Below, one piece after another: positions 15,141 to 22,292 of a DNA stretch of 24,122 nucleotides. Position numbers and translations under genes: made by a program. This stretch comes from Peptostreptococcaceae bacterium. Lineage in GTDB: Bacteria > Bacillota > Clostridia > Peptostreptococcales > Peptostreptococcaceae. The stretch covers positions 1-24,122 of the forward strand of contig JASBZE010000017.1 in the NCBI GenBank assembly GCA_029983575.1, in the 5' to 3' direction. The notes below the pieces were generated by a model. The model was not told the origin of the DNA and did not search any database. It was given only the letters and a program-made list of their open reading frames with translations. Position 1 is the stretch's first letter. Each line of letters begins with the position of its first letter.

Positions 15141-15851
15141 ATGGCGAAGTTTTACGGTATAGGAACGGGGCCGGGAGATCCAAAGCTCCTGACAGTAGGC
15201 GCTGTCGAGGTCCTGGGAAAACTAGACATACTTTATGCTCCACAATCAAAAAAAGGCGGGGATAGTCTCGCCTTAAGTATTGTCAAGGAGTATTTAAAAG
15301 ATGATCTAGAGATAAAAGAGAGGCATTTTCCCATGGTTAAAGACGTCGATATAAAGTCTAAGGCATGGGATGAGATCTCTAGTGAGATAGTTAAAGACGT
15401 CGAAAAAGGAAATGAAGTAGGGTTTATTACACTTGGAGATCCAATGATTTACAGCACTTATATATACCTTTTCGAGAGGCTCAGAGGAAAGATAGAAACT
15501 GTAACCATACCAGGGATTTCTTCTTTTTCTAATATAGCATCAAAGGAAAACTATCCATTGGTTGTAGATGATGAGGAGCTTATCATAGTTCCGTGCAATA
15601 TGGATATGTCAGATGTCAAGGAAGCTATAAAAAATTATAGCTCAGTGGTTTTGATGAAAGTATATAAAAACTTTGGCGAGATTTATGAGTTTTTAGAGGA
15701 ACAAAAACTTCTAAAAAATGCGCTGATGGTAGTAAACTCATCTCATGAGGATGAAATTGTGTACAGAGATCTTGGAGAGGTAAATAGGTCAGAGAAGCTT
15801 TCATATTTTTCGACTATAATAATTAACAAAAATTTCAACACGGTAGATTAG
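15141..15851 (+). CDS. cbiL: Cobalt-precorrin-2 C20-methyltransferase CbiL
   Basis: CbiL methylates C20 of cobalt-sirohydrochlorin (cobalt-factor II/precorrin-2) directly after CbiK. The opening YGIGTGPGDPKLLTVGAVE and the following LDILYAPQSKKGGDSLA are diagnostic of the CbiL/CobI group, with VGFITLGDPMIYSTY and TIPGISSFSNIASK further on. The 236 residues are normal and there is no insert. AAGGAG precedes the ATG, and the next gene starts 10 bases after the stop, with the ribosome site for hemC overlapping that stop codon. Confidence 0.94.
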   Translation: MAKFYGIGTGPGDPKLLTVGAVEVLGKLDILYAPQSKKGGDSLALSIVKEYLKDDLEIKERHFPMVKDVDIKSKAWDEISSEIVKDVEKGNEVGFITLGDPMIYSTYIYLFERLRGKIETVTIPGISSFSNIASKENYPLVVDDEELIIVPCNMDMSDVKEAIKNYSSVVLMKVYKNFGEIYEFLEEQKLLKNALMVVNSSHEDEIVYRDLGEVNRSEKLSYFSTIIINKNFNTVD

Positions 15852-15861
15852 AGGTATTTTA

Positions 15862-18306
15862 ATGAAGTTAGTAGTAGGTACCCGAGGTTCCGAACTTGCT
15901 TTAAGTCAAACTCAGTGGGTGATTGACAGGATAAAGGAAAAGTATCCTAAAATCGAGTTTGAAATTGAGGTAATAAAGACAAAGGGAGATAAAATTTTAT
16001 ACAAGTCAATAGAAAAAATAGGCGGAAAGGGTGTATTTGTCAAGGAAATTGAGGACCGATTACTACACGGGAAAATCGACATGGCGATTCACTCACTTAA
16101 GGATATGCCTTCATATGATGTCGAGGGTCTTAAAATATGCGATATTCCTCTCAGGGAAGATCCGAGAGATGTGTTAGTGTTTAGAGATGGGATTAATTCC
16201 ATCGATGAACTACCGGAAAATGCGAGAATTGGAACCGGTAGCAAGAGGAGGGCATATCAGCTAGCAGAAATTTTACCAAAAGCTGAGTTTGTAAGCATCA
16301 GGGGAAATATTAGGACTAGGATAGATAAGATAAAAAAAGAGGGGCTTGATGGAGTAATCATTGCTGCAGCTGGTGTCAAGAGACTAGGTCTCGAGGATAT
16401 TATAGGTGAGTACCTAGGCGTAGATAAGGTAATTCCATCTCCTGGCCAAGGTGCACTGGCAATTCAGATAAGGGTCGAGGATAAGGAGATTGAAGATATA
16501 GTTAATTCGATTTCTGATGAGGTTTCCCATTTGAGCTCAACTGCTGAGAGGGCATTTATGAAAGGAATAGACGGAAGCTGCCATATTCCAATGGGATCTT
16601 ATTGCGAGGTTTTAGATGACGGTTTTAAAATCACCGGCGTTTACGGATCTGAAAATGGAGATACGCTAGTCTACAGAGAAATTGAAGAAAAATACAGTCA
16701 AGATGTAAATAAGAGAACCCAAGCAAAAAATTTGGGACACCGTCTTGCTGATGAAATTATAGATAAATTTAAAGAGGAAAAAAATATGGATAGAAATAAA
16801 TATGGAAAGGTCTATCTCGTTGGAGCAGGTCCTGGAGATTTTGGGCTTATGACTATAAAAGGTCTTGAGGTTTTAAGAAAGTCCGACGTTGTAATCTATG
16901 ATAGACTTGCTAATGAAGAGTTTCTAAGGGAAACTAAGGATGGTTGTGAGCTTATATACGTCGGGAAAAAGGCGTCCGTTCACATCGTTCCACAAGATGA
17001 TATAAATGAACTCATCATAAAAAAAGCTAAAGAAGGAAAGATGGTCACAAGGCTAAAAGGAGGAGATCCATACGTTTTTGGACGTGGTGGGGAAGAAGCG
17101 GAGAGAATCTACGACGAGGGCATAGAGTTTGAGGTTATTCCAGGAGTAACTTCTGCGATTGGCGGCCTCTCTTATAGTGGGATACCAATAACTCACAGGG
17201 ATTTCGCATCTTCATTTCACGTTATAACGGGTCACCCTAAACACGGAGGAGACGACAATATAAATTGGTCGGGCTTGGCTAAAATGGGAGGAACTCTGGT
17301 ATTTTTAATGGGGCTTAAAAACATATCCCACATTAGTGAAAGACTAATAGAAAACGGCATGGATAGAAACACTCCAGCTGCATTGATCAGCTGGGCAACG
17401 TGGCATAATCAAAGATCTGTGGTGTCAACTCTAGAAAACCTAGAAGCAGATGTAAAAAAACACGGTCTCACTTCTCCTACGCTAATAGTAGTAGGTGGGG
17501 TAGTAGGCTTAAAAGACAAGCTAAATTTCTATGAAAGAAGGCCTCTTTTTGGTTTGAACATCGGGGTAACTAGATCTAGGACTCAAAACAGTAAGACGAT
17601 TAGACAGATTATGGAGCTTGGAGGAAACCCTGTTGAAATGCCGACCATAAAAATAAAGGAGCTTGAATCATATAAAGAAGTCGACAAAAAAATCATCGAG
17701 ATAAGGGAGAATAAGTCAAACAAAAAGTACATCGTGTTTAATTCTGTTAACGGGGTCGAGGTATTTTTTAAGAGGCTTAAACTGCTTAGGCTCGACTCGA
17801 GATTTTTCTCAGATCTTACTGTATGTTCGATAGGAAGCGTAACGTCTGAAGCTCTTGAAAAACACGGTATTATAGCTGATATTGAACCACAGAAATACAC
17901 TTCTGAATCACTTTCAAGCGATATAGAAGACGAGGTTAATAAGGGAGATTTAATCTACGTAATTTCCTCAGATCTCTCTAGAAAGGTAATAGAGAAGAGG
18001 CTGGGCGATTTATGTAAGGTTGAAACGCTAGAGCTTTATCATACTACGTTAAACTCTAAAGATGCTAATAAGATAATAGAAAGCTTAGAAAGAGAACTTG
18101 ATTATATAATTTTTACAAGCTCTTCTACAGTTAAAAATTTAGTAGATATTATCGGGGATAAGAAGATACTTTTAGAAGATATAAAAACTGTGTCTATTGG
18201 ACCTATAACTACAAATACATTAAGAGAACTCGGCATAAAAGTTGACATAGAAGCTGAGGAGGCTACGATTTCCTCAATGATAAAATCAATTATAGATAAT
18301 AGATAA
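15862..18306 (+). CDS. hemC: Trifunctional fusion: hydroxymethylbilane synthase - uroporphyrinogen-III methyltransferase - uroporphyrinogen-III synthase (HemC-CobA-HemD)
   Basis: Three enzymes are joined in 814 residues. Residues 1 to ~300 are HemC, which polymerises four porphobilinogens: VVGTRGSELALSQTQWV, catalytic D81 in HSLKDMPS, and dipyrromethane-cofactor C240 in GSCHIPMGSY. Residues ~313-552 are the S-adenosylmethionine uroporphyrinogen-III C-methyltransferase: VYLVGAGPGDFGLMTIKG, VIYDRLANEEFL, RLKGGDPYVFGRGGEEAE. Residues ~560-814 are HemD, with LNIGVTRSRTQNSKTIRQ, VFNSVNGVEVFF and FTSSSTVKNLV. Order of action would be HemC, HemD, CobA, giving precorrin-2 from porphobilinogen. At the HemC/CobA junction a complete ribosome site AAAGAGG (16771-16777) stands 8 bases before an in-frame ATG at 16786, suggesting fusion by loss of the hemC stop or continued internal initiation. 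The frame is uninterrupted. CobA-HemD fusions are known in Firmicutes; a triple fusion appears less common. Confidence 0.94.
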   Translation: MKLVVGTRGSELALSQTQWVIDRIKEKYPKIEFEIEVIKTKGDKILYKSIEKIGGKGVFVKEIEDRLLHGKIDMAIHSLKDMPSYDVEGLKICDIPLREDPRDVLVFRDGINSIDELPENARIGTGSKRRAYQLAEILPKAEFVSIRGNIRTRIDKIKKEGLDGVIIAAAGVKRLGLEDIIGEYLGVDKVIPSPGQGALAIQIRVEDKEIEDIVNSISDEVSHLSSTAERAFMKGIDGSCHIPMGSYCEVLDDGFKITGVYGSENGDTLVYREIEEKYSQDVNKRTQAKNLGHRLADEIIDKFKEEKNMDRNKYGKVYLVGAGPGDFGLMTIKGLEVLRKSDVVIYDRLANEEFLRETKDGCELIYVGKKASVHIVPQDDINELIIKKAKEGKMVTRLKGGDPYVFGRGGEEAERIYDEGIEFEVIPGVTSAIGGLSYSGIPITHRDFASSFHVITGHPKHGGDDNINWSGLAKMGGTLVFLMGLKNISHISERLIENGMDRNTPAALISWATWHNQRSVVSTLENLEADVKKHGLTSPTLIVVGGVVGLKDKLNFYERRPLFGLNIGVTRSRTQNSKTIRQIMELGGNPVEMPTIKIKELESYKEVDKKIIEIRENKSNKKYIVFNSVNGVEVFFKRLKLLRLDSRFFSDLTVCSIGSVTSEALEKHGIIADIEPQKYTSESLSSDIEDEVNKGDLIYVISSDLSRKVIEKRLGDLCKVETLELYHTTLNSKDANKIIESLERELDYIIFTSSSTVKNLVDIIGDKKILLEDIKTVSIGPITTNTLRELGIKVDIEAEEATISSMIKSIIDNR
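16771..16788 (+). promoter_or_regulatory. Internal ribosome binding site and ATG at the hemC/cobA-hemD junction
   Basis: AAAGAGG at 16771-16777 is followed after 8 bases by an ATG at 16786-16788, codon 309 of the fused frame. It lies in the linker between the HemC end and the CobA domain start. Initiation here would yield a separate 506-residue CobA-HemD protein besides the full-length fusion. Confidence 0.6.
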
Positions 18307-18360
18307 ATGAAAAACAACTAAGAGATAAAAGCAATAAAACGAAAAACAAGGAAAAACATC

Positions 18361-18378
18361 TGTCGTATAATAACGACA
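18361..18378 (+). promoter_or_regulatory. Small inverted repeat overlapping a TATAAT in the hemC-hemB gap
   Basis: TGTCGT (18361-18366) and ACGACA (18373-18378) form a perfect 6-bp dyad around ATAATA, and a TATAAT reads at 18366-18371. No convincing -35 element stands upstream. It could be a regulated promoter for hemB or a chance palindrome. The rest of the 162-base gap (18307-18468) is A-rich without recognisable signals. Confidence 0.3.
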
Positions 18379-18468
18379 AAACTATAAAACAACTGTTATA
18401 TAAAAGCGAGAAAAAGAAAAAATAACACAAAAACAATTCAATAAAGTAAAAATAGAAATGGAGAGAAT

Positions 18469-19446
18469 ATGAAAGAGAGATTAAGAAGACTTAGAAAATC
18501 GGAGGCGATAAGGGACCTAGTAAGGGAGACGAGACTTCATATAGATGAACTAGTGTATCCGGTATTTATTGTAGAAGGGGAGAACCAAAGGCAAAAAATG
18601 GATGCAATGCCAGGAATTTACAGGTTTTCAGTGGATACGATAGGCGAGGAAATGGATGAGATTACCAAGCTGGGTATAAATCACATAATGATTTTCGGAG
18701 TTCCAAATCACAAGGATTGTTTTGCTAGCGAGGCGTATTCAAAAGATGGAATAGTTCAGAGGGCAGTGAGGGAGATTAAAAAAACTCACCCTCATATAAA
18801 TGTAATAACAGACGTTTGTATGTGTCAGTACACAGATCACGGTCATTGTGGGATATTAACTGACTCAGGGGTTGTAGACAACGATAAGACTATAGAGTAT
18901 ATTGCAAAGATAGCACTAAGCCACGTGGAGGCTGGAGCTGATATGGTTGCCCCTTCTGATATGATGGACGGCAGAATAGCAAAAATCAGAGAAGTCTTAA
19001 ACGAAAACGGATACCAAAGTACACCTATCATGGCATACAGCGCAAAGTATGCTTCAAATTTCTACGGACCTTTTAGAGAAGCAGCTGAATCAGCCCCTGC
19101 TTTTGGAGATAGAAAAACCTATCAGATGGATCCGGCGAACTCAGATGAGGCTATGAGAGAGTGTAGGATTGATATTGAAGAAGGAGCCGACATAATTATG
19201 GTTAAACCGGCCCTAAGTTATCTTGATATAATCAGAAGAGCTAGAGATAATTTCAATATGCCTATCGCTGCCTACAATGTCAGTGGTGAGTATTCAATGA
19301 TAAAAAATGCAGTTCTCTCTGGACTTATGAAAGAGGAAGTCATATTTGAATCTGTTCTCAGCATAAAGAGGGCGGGCGCAAACATAATAATTACTTATTT
19401 TGCAAAGGACATCGCAAGAAAGTTATTGGAAGATATGAGTAACTAG
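18469..19446 (+). CDS. hemB: Delta-aminolevulinic acid dehydratase (porphobilinogen synthase) HemB
   Basis: HemB condenses two 5-aminolevulinates into porphobilinogen, the substrate of the HemC domain encoded just upstream. Opening residues RLRRLRKSEAIRDLVRET are typical. The zinc cysteines C117, C119 and C127 are in place (DVCMCQYTDHGHCG), so this is the zinc-dependent form rather than the Mg-only aspartate-rich type. Schiff-base lysines are K193 (YSAKYASNFYGPFR) and K246 (MVKPALSYLDI). The 325 residues are normal. GGAG at 18460-18463 precedes the ATG. A four-codon frame, MERI, starts at 18458 and its TGA overlaps the hemB ATG, probably by chance. This is the last gene of the cluster; a strong terminator follows. 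Confidence 0.97.
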   Translation: MKERLRRLRKSEAIRDLVRETRLHIDELVYPVFIVEGENQRQKMDAMPGIYRFSVDTIGEEMDEITKLGINHIMIFGVPNHKDCFASEAYSKDGIVQRAVREIKKTHPHINVITDVCMCQYTDHGHCGILTDSGVVDNDKTIEYIAKIALSHVEAGADMVAPSDMMDGRIAKIREVLNENGYQSTPIMAYSAKYASNFYGPFREAAESAPAFGDRKTYQMDPANSDEAMRECRIDIEEGADIIMVKPALSYLDIIRRARDNFNMPIAAYNVSGEYSMIKNAVLSGLMKEEVIFESVLSIKRAGANIIITYFAKDIARKLLEDMSN

Positions 19447-19503
19447 AAAATTATAATAAATAAACAGATAAATAGTTAAATTCGATTAATATATTGATGA
19501 AAC

Positions 19504-19542
19504 GGCCGACCTAGTAGCATGACTTTAGGTCGGTCTTTTTTT
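19504..19542 (+). terminator. Rho-independent terminator after hemB
   Basis: GGCCGACCTA at 19504-19513 pairs with TAGGTCGGTC at 19526-19535 (10 bp, one G-U), followed by seven T at 19536-19542. It ends the cobalamin/tetrapyrrole transcript. Confidence 0.93.
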
Positions 19543-19577
19543 AAAAAACTTTTTTCCTATCCACGCTCTTTTTATTG

Positions 19578-19583
19578 TATAAT
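19578..19583 (+). promoter_or_regulatory. -10 element of the lipoprotein gene
   Basis: A consensus TATAAT lies about 39 bases upstream of the lipoprotein ATG and just after the hemB terminator. The -35 region (T-rich, near 19551-19558) is weak, so only the -10 is called. Confidence 0.6.
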
Positions 19584-19621
19584 ATAAGTTAGGGAATAGC
19601 ATAAGTTAATGGAGGGCGTAT

Positions 19622-20485
19622 ATGAAAAGAAAGATTCATATAGAAGATATCTATATATTTTCTAAAAAGGCAGCAAAGACAATGATAGCATTATCGCTGG
19701 CTTTCACCCTAGTTGCATGTAATTCAAGCACTAATGACAAAAACGATGCGAACAATAAATCGAAGATAGAAAAAAGCAATGAAGCTAATGGTGACAGCAA
19801 AGAGGAAAGCTCATCGAACAAGGACGAAAAAGGGAAAAAGGACTCTAACTCACAAAATTCTGCTGATTCGACAAATACTATAGAGCATCCGGAGAATGTC
19901 CTTTTGATATCGAAAGACGAAAGAAACAAAAATAATAAAGATGAAAAAATTGTTGATAATGATCAAATTGTAAAATTGTATGACAGGGTAGATCCAGATA
20001 AATTGGAGTACGCTTTTTTATTGGATAAGAAGTACTACAATATAGACAAGTTTATTAAACTTTCGGCGTATGACACATATTACTACATAGGAAAAAACGA
20101 TAAAGTGTGTCTACACTATTCAGATGAGGTTAAGCAAAAGTACAATGTAAAGTCTGAAGACGAGAATGTAGAGCCTAAAGACGAGAGGAGATACGGTCAG
20201 ATACTGTACAAATACTCTCTTGACTACAGGGGAGATGACTCACTTTCAAAAGAGTATGCGGAGGATTTAGTCGATCACATCCTGCCTGAGAATAAAAAAG
20301 AGACAGAAGTATTAGATACAGAAGAAGAACAAACCAAGGTCTATGATATAAATGGAGAAAACTACTTGGTTAGATACACTTATTTTGTAGATAAGGATGG
20401 CAATGTCGACAAGGACAAGATCAAGATTAAGAAATTAAATTATTACCGCGAATATAAGTACGATGCGGATGCAAGGAAAAATTAA
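19622..20485 (+). CDS. Putative lipoprotein of unknown function
   Basis: I do not recognise this 287-residue protein. A basic, unusually long N-region (about 19 residues) precedes a hydrophobic stretch, MIALSLAFTLVAC, ending in a lipobox with C33. This predicts signal peptidase II processing and anchoring to the outer face of the cytoplasmic membrane. Residues ~34-85 are a low-complexity Ser/Asn/Asp/Lys/Glu linker. The rest (~88-287) looks like a mixed charged, Tyr-rich globular domain with segments such as FLLDKKYYNIDKF, DTYYYIGKND and NYLVRYTYFVDKDG. The start at 19622 has a strong GGAGGG at 19611-19616. It has its own -10 element and follows a terminator, so it is probably not part of the cobalamin operon. 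No catalytic motif is apparent; a surface-exposed or binding role is only a guess. Confidence 0.75.
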   Translation: MKRKIHIEDIYIFSKKAAKTMIALSLAFTLVACNSSTNDKNDANNKSKIEKSNEANGDSKEESSSNKDEKGKKDSNSQNSADSTNTIEHPENVLLISKDERNKNNKDEKIVDNDQIVKLYDRVDPDKLEYAFLLDKKYYNIDKFIKLSAYDTYYYIGKNDKVCLHYSDEVKQKYNVKSEDENVEPKDERRYGQILYKYSLDYRGDDSLSKEYAEDLVDHILPENKKETEVLDTEEEQTKVYDINGENYLVRYTYFVDKDGNVDKDKIKIKKLNYYREYKYDADARKN

Positions 20486-20536
20486 AACTTCTCAAGGCGT
20501 TATGTAAGTTAATTTATCAATAAAAATGAATTATCG

Positions 20537-20561
20537 TAGAGATACCTCAAGGGTATCTCTA
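20537..20561 (+). promoter_or_regulatory. Perfect 10-bp inverted repeat upstream of the RpiR-type regulator
   Basis: TAGAGATACC (20537-20546) and GGTATCTCTA (20552-20561) are perfect reverse complements around TCAAG. No T-run follows, so a terminator is unlikely. The site is 37 bases before the regulator start and may be an operator, possibly autoregulatory, or an mRNA hairpin. Confidence 0.6.
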
Positions 20562-20597
20562 TATTGTATTTGTAAATTAGATTTTTATGGAGGAAAA

Positions 20598-21446
20598 ATG
20601 GGAAATATAAGAGTTGTTGATACGATATGGGCTGGATATGACGGATTTTTGGAATCTGAGAAAAAAATAGCCAAGTACATCCTGGAAAATAGGATAGAAG
20701 TTTTAAATATGACGATATCAGAGTTATCTGAGGCTTGCAATACAAGCAATGCTTCAGTTTCTAGATTTTGTAGAAAAATTGGTATGAACAGCTTCCATCA
20801 TTTTAAGATAGCCTTGGCTAGAGATGAGGTAGATGAAGGCGTAAAATACGAGAGTTCAAATAAGATTTCGATAAGTGATGTCAGGGGATCTCTAAATAAT
20901 ATTCTAAGTAATAAGATAGAAGAGCTTACTGCCACTATAAATATGATGGATTCAGATGAGTTAAAGGAGGTTATTTCATCTTTGATGAAAGCTCAAAACG
21001 TTCAAGTGATGGCTATAGGAAATACTATACCGGTTGCTATGGATTTGGCATTTAAATTAAATGAGCTCGGCATTAAGACTTCTGCTGGACCTGTTTGGGA
21101 GGGGCAGTTTGCCTATACTCTAAATCTCGGTAAAAATGATATGCTAATAGCAATCTCAAACTCCGGAGAGTCTAAGAAGGTTTTTGAGGCGGTTAAGGTA
21201 GCTAAGAAAAATGGAGCGAAGACTGTTGGTATAACTAACAATATCAAATCAGCCATAGGTAGGGAAGTCGACCATCATATACAGACAGCAACGAGGGAAA
21301 AATTATTTTTAGATGAGATATGTTTTTCTAGGATTTCAGCTGCCACAGTTGTCGAAATACTGTTTTTGTTTTTGGTCAATGAAATCAAAGATAGTCACAC
21401 TAGGATATCTATGGCAGAGGAATCATATGCTGATGTCAAACTTTAA
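20598..21446 (+). CDS. RpiR/MurR-family transcriptional regulator (HTH_6 plus SIS domain)
   Basis: The N-terminal ~75 residues match the RpiR helix-turn-helix: KKIAKYILENRIEVLNMTI, then ISELSEACNTSNASVSRFCR and KIGMNSFHHFKIALA. The C-terminal ~160 residues form a SIS (sugar isomerase) domain with VMAIGNTIPVAMDLAFKL, LIAISNSGESKKVFEAVKVA and KTVGITNN, which in relatives binds phosphosugars such as MurNAc-6-P. The frame continues upstream to an ATG at 20526, but that start has no ribosome site and would translate through the inverted repeat. The ATG at 20598 is preceded by GGAGG at 20589-20593 and gives a 282-residue protein of normal length. The ligand cannot be told, since no sugar-metabolism gene is adjacent. 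A bidirectional terminator follows. Confidence 0.93.
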   Translation: MGNIRVVDTIWAGYDGFLESEKKIAKYILENRIEVLNMTISELSEACNTSNASVSRFCRKIGMNSFHHFKIALARDEVDEGVKYESSNKISISDVRGSLNNILSNKIEELTATINMMDSDELKEVISSLMKAQNVQVMAIGNTIPVAMDLAFKLNELGIKTSAGPVWEGQFAYTLNLGKNDMLIAISNSGESKKVFEAVKVAKKNGAKTVGITNNIKSAIGREVDHHIQTATREKLFLDEICFSRISAATVVEILFLFLVNEIKDSHTRISMAEESYADVKL

Positions 21447-21471
21447 TAGATGTAAACTATAGATGTAAACT
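21446..21471 (+). repeat. Perfect 2 x 13-bp tandem repeat after the RpiR-type gene
   Basis: ATAGATGTAAACT occurs at 21446-21458 and 21459-21471 without mismatch, starting at the last base of the stop codon. Confidence 0.93.
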
Positions 21472-21500
21472 AAAGAGATAAAAACATAGGAAAAAAATGA

Positions 21501-21532
21501 GAACAAAAAAAGATGGGAACAAAAAAAGATGG
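21501..21532 (+). repeat. Perfect 2 x 16-bp tandem repeat overlapping the terminator stem
   Basis: GAACAAAAAAAGATGG lies at 21501-21516 and 21517-21532. The second copy supplies the left arm of the bidirectional terminator, so the arm exists in duplicate. Confidence 0.93.
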
Positions 21533-21550
21533 CCTTAACCATCTTTTTTT
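21521..21550. terminator. Bidirectional terminator between the RpiR-type gene and rpmB
   Basis: AAAAAAAGATGG (21521-21532) pairs perfectly with CCATCTTTTTTT (21539-21550) around CCTTAA. On the plus strand the T-run ends the regulator transcript, and on the minus strand the complementary run ends rpmB. The right arm extends into the last bases of rpmB. Confidence 0.88.
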
Positions 21551-21738
21551 TATGCTCTTTCAACCTTACCTGAACGTAGGCATCTTGTACAAACTTTAAG
21601 TCTCTTTGGTGTTCCATCAACTAACGCTCTAACATTTCTTAAGTTAACAGACCAAGTTCTTCTGCTATGTTTATTTGAGTGAGAAACTTTGTTTCCTGAT
21701 ATTTGTCCTTTTCCACATACGTCACAAACTCTTGACAT
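21550..21738 (-). CDS. rpmB: 50S ribosomal protein L28
   Basis: This 62-residue basic protein of the large ribosomal subunit begins MSRVCDVCGKGQISGNKVSH and continues with NKHSRRTWSVNLRNVRALV and PKRLKVCTRCLRSGKV. The CDVC and CTRC pairs form the zinc-ribbon of the cysteine-containing L28 type. Length is normal. The minus-strand ribosome site (GAGGAGGTG just upstream of the ATG) is strong. The gene is transcribed divergently from the Asp23-family/fakA pair, an arrangement common in Firmicutes. Confidence 0.97.
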   Translation of the reverse strand: MSRVCDVCGKGQISGNKVSHSNKHSRRTWSVNLRNVRALVDGTPKRLKVCTRCLRSGKVERA

Positions 21739-21784
21739 ATCTACACCTCCTCATTACTTTTTTATAAAGACTAAAAACATATTA

Positions 21785-21813
21785 ATTTTATCATGATTGG
21801 GGTAAAAAATCAA
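21785..21813 (-). promoter_or_regulatory. SigA-type promoter of rpmB
   Basis: On the minus strand TTGATT (21808-21813) and TAAAAT (21785-21790) are 17 bases apart, and a TG one base before the -10 makes it an extended -10 promoter. The start point would be near 21778, giving a leader of about 40 bases. Confidence 0.75.
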
Positions 21814-21870
21814 GTATAAACATAATTATTTATAAAAAAATAGGTCAATTAACATTCACATTTGTTGAAA

Positions 21871-21902
21871 TTGATGTATTTACGCCCTAGATATGGTATA
21901 AT
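21871..21902 (+). promoter_or_regulatory. Extended -10 promoter of the Asp23-family/fakA pair
   Basis: TATAAT at 21897-21902 has a TG one base upstream (TGGTATAAT). The best -35 candidate, TTGATG at 21871-21876, is 20 bases away, so recognition may rely on the extended -10. Transcription would begin near 21909. It faces away from the rpmB promoter. Confidence 0.7.
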
Positions 21903-21933
21903 ATAGTGATTGATTTTTTATAGGAGGAAAACT

Positions 21934-22284
21934 ATGGAAGCAAGATTAACAAATAAATACGGTGTTATAGAAATAGAAAAGCACGCCGTGGCTCAGCTTG
22001 CAAATAAGGCGGCGATGGAGAGCTATGGAATAGTAGGTTTTTCGCGTAAAAACAAGGGTATTGTTGAACTTCTCATAGGCGACAACGCGACTAAGGGCGT
22101 TAAAGTCGTTCAGCTAGACGAGAAGACGATTGAAATTGAGCTATTCGTTGTTATGCAATACGGCATAAACATTTCAACAGTCGCTGATAATATAATTGAA
22201 AGAGTTAAATATACAGTAGAAAAATACACTGATCTAGACGTAAGGATGATAAATGTTAACGTGCAAGGAATCAGGGTGAAGTAG
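21934..22284 (+). CDS. Asp23/Gls24-family envelope stress response protein (YloU-like)
   Basis: This short protein (116 residues from the chosen start) belongs to the Asp23/Gls24 family, cytoplasmic proteins linked to alkaline and envelope stress and to membrane-associated complexes. It is often encoded directly before fakA/yloV. Features include the opening NKYGVIEIEKHAVAQLANKA, the central VKVVQLDEKTIEIELFVVMQYG, and the closing VNVNVQGIRV-type strand, here MINVNVQGIRVK. The frame extends to a TTG at 21910, but that lies at the expected transcription start with no ribosome site. The ATG at 21934 follows AGGAGG at 21922-21927 by 6 bases. fakA starts 8 bases after the stop, so the two are co-transcribed. 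Confidence 0.92.
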   Translation: MEARLTNKYGVIEIEKHAVAQLANKAAMESYGIVGFSRKNKGIVELLIGDNATKGVKVVQLDEKTIEIELFVVMQYGINISTVADNIIERVKYTVEKYTDLDVRMINVNVQGIRVK

Positions 22285-22292
22285 GAGGAAGT

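Noticed and set aside
20537..20561. Terminator of the lipoprotein gene
   Set aside because: The stem is good but no T-run follows it, so an operator or mRNA hairpin is more likely than an intrinsic terminator.
20526..20597. Upstream ATG giving a 24-residue longer RpiR-type regulator
   Set aside because: There is no ribosome site before it and it reads through the inverted repeat, whereas ATG 20598 has GGAGG and matches the family N-terminus.
21910..21933. TTG start for the Asp23-family gene
   Set aside because: It coincides with the expected transcription start and would translate through the AGGAGG that serves ATG 21934.
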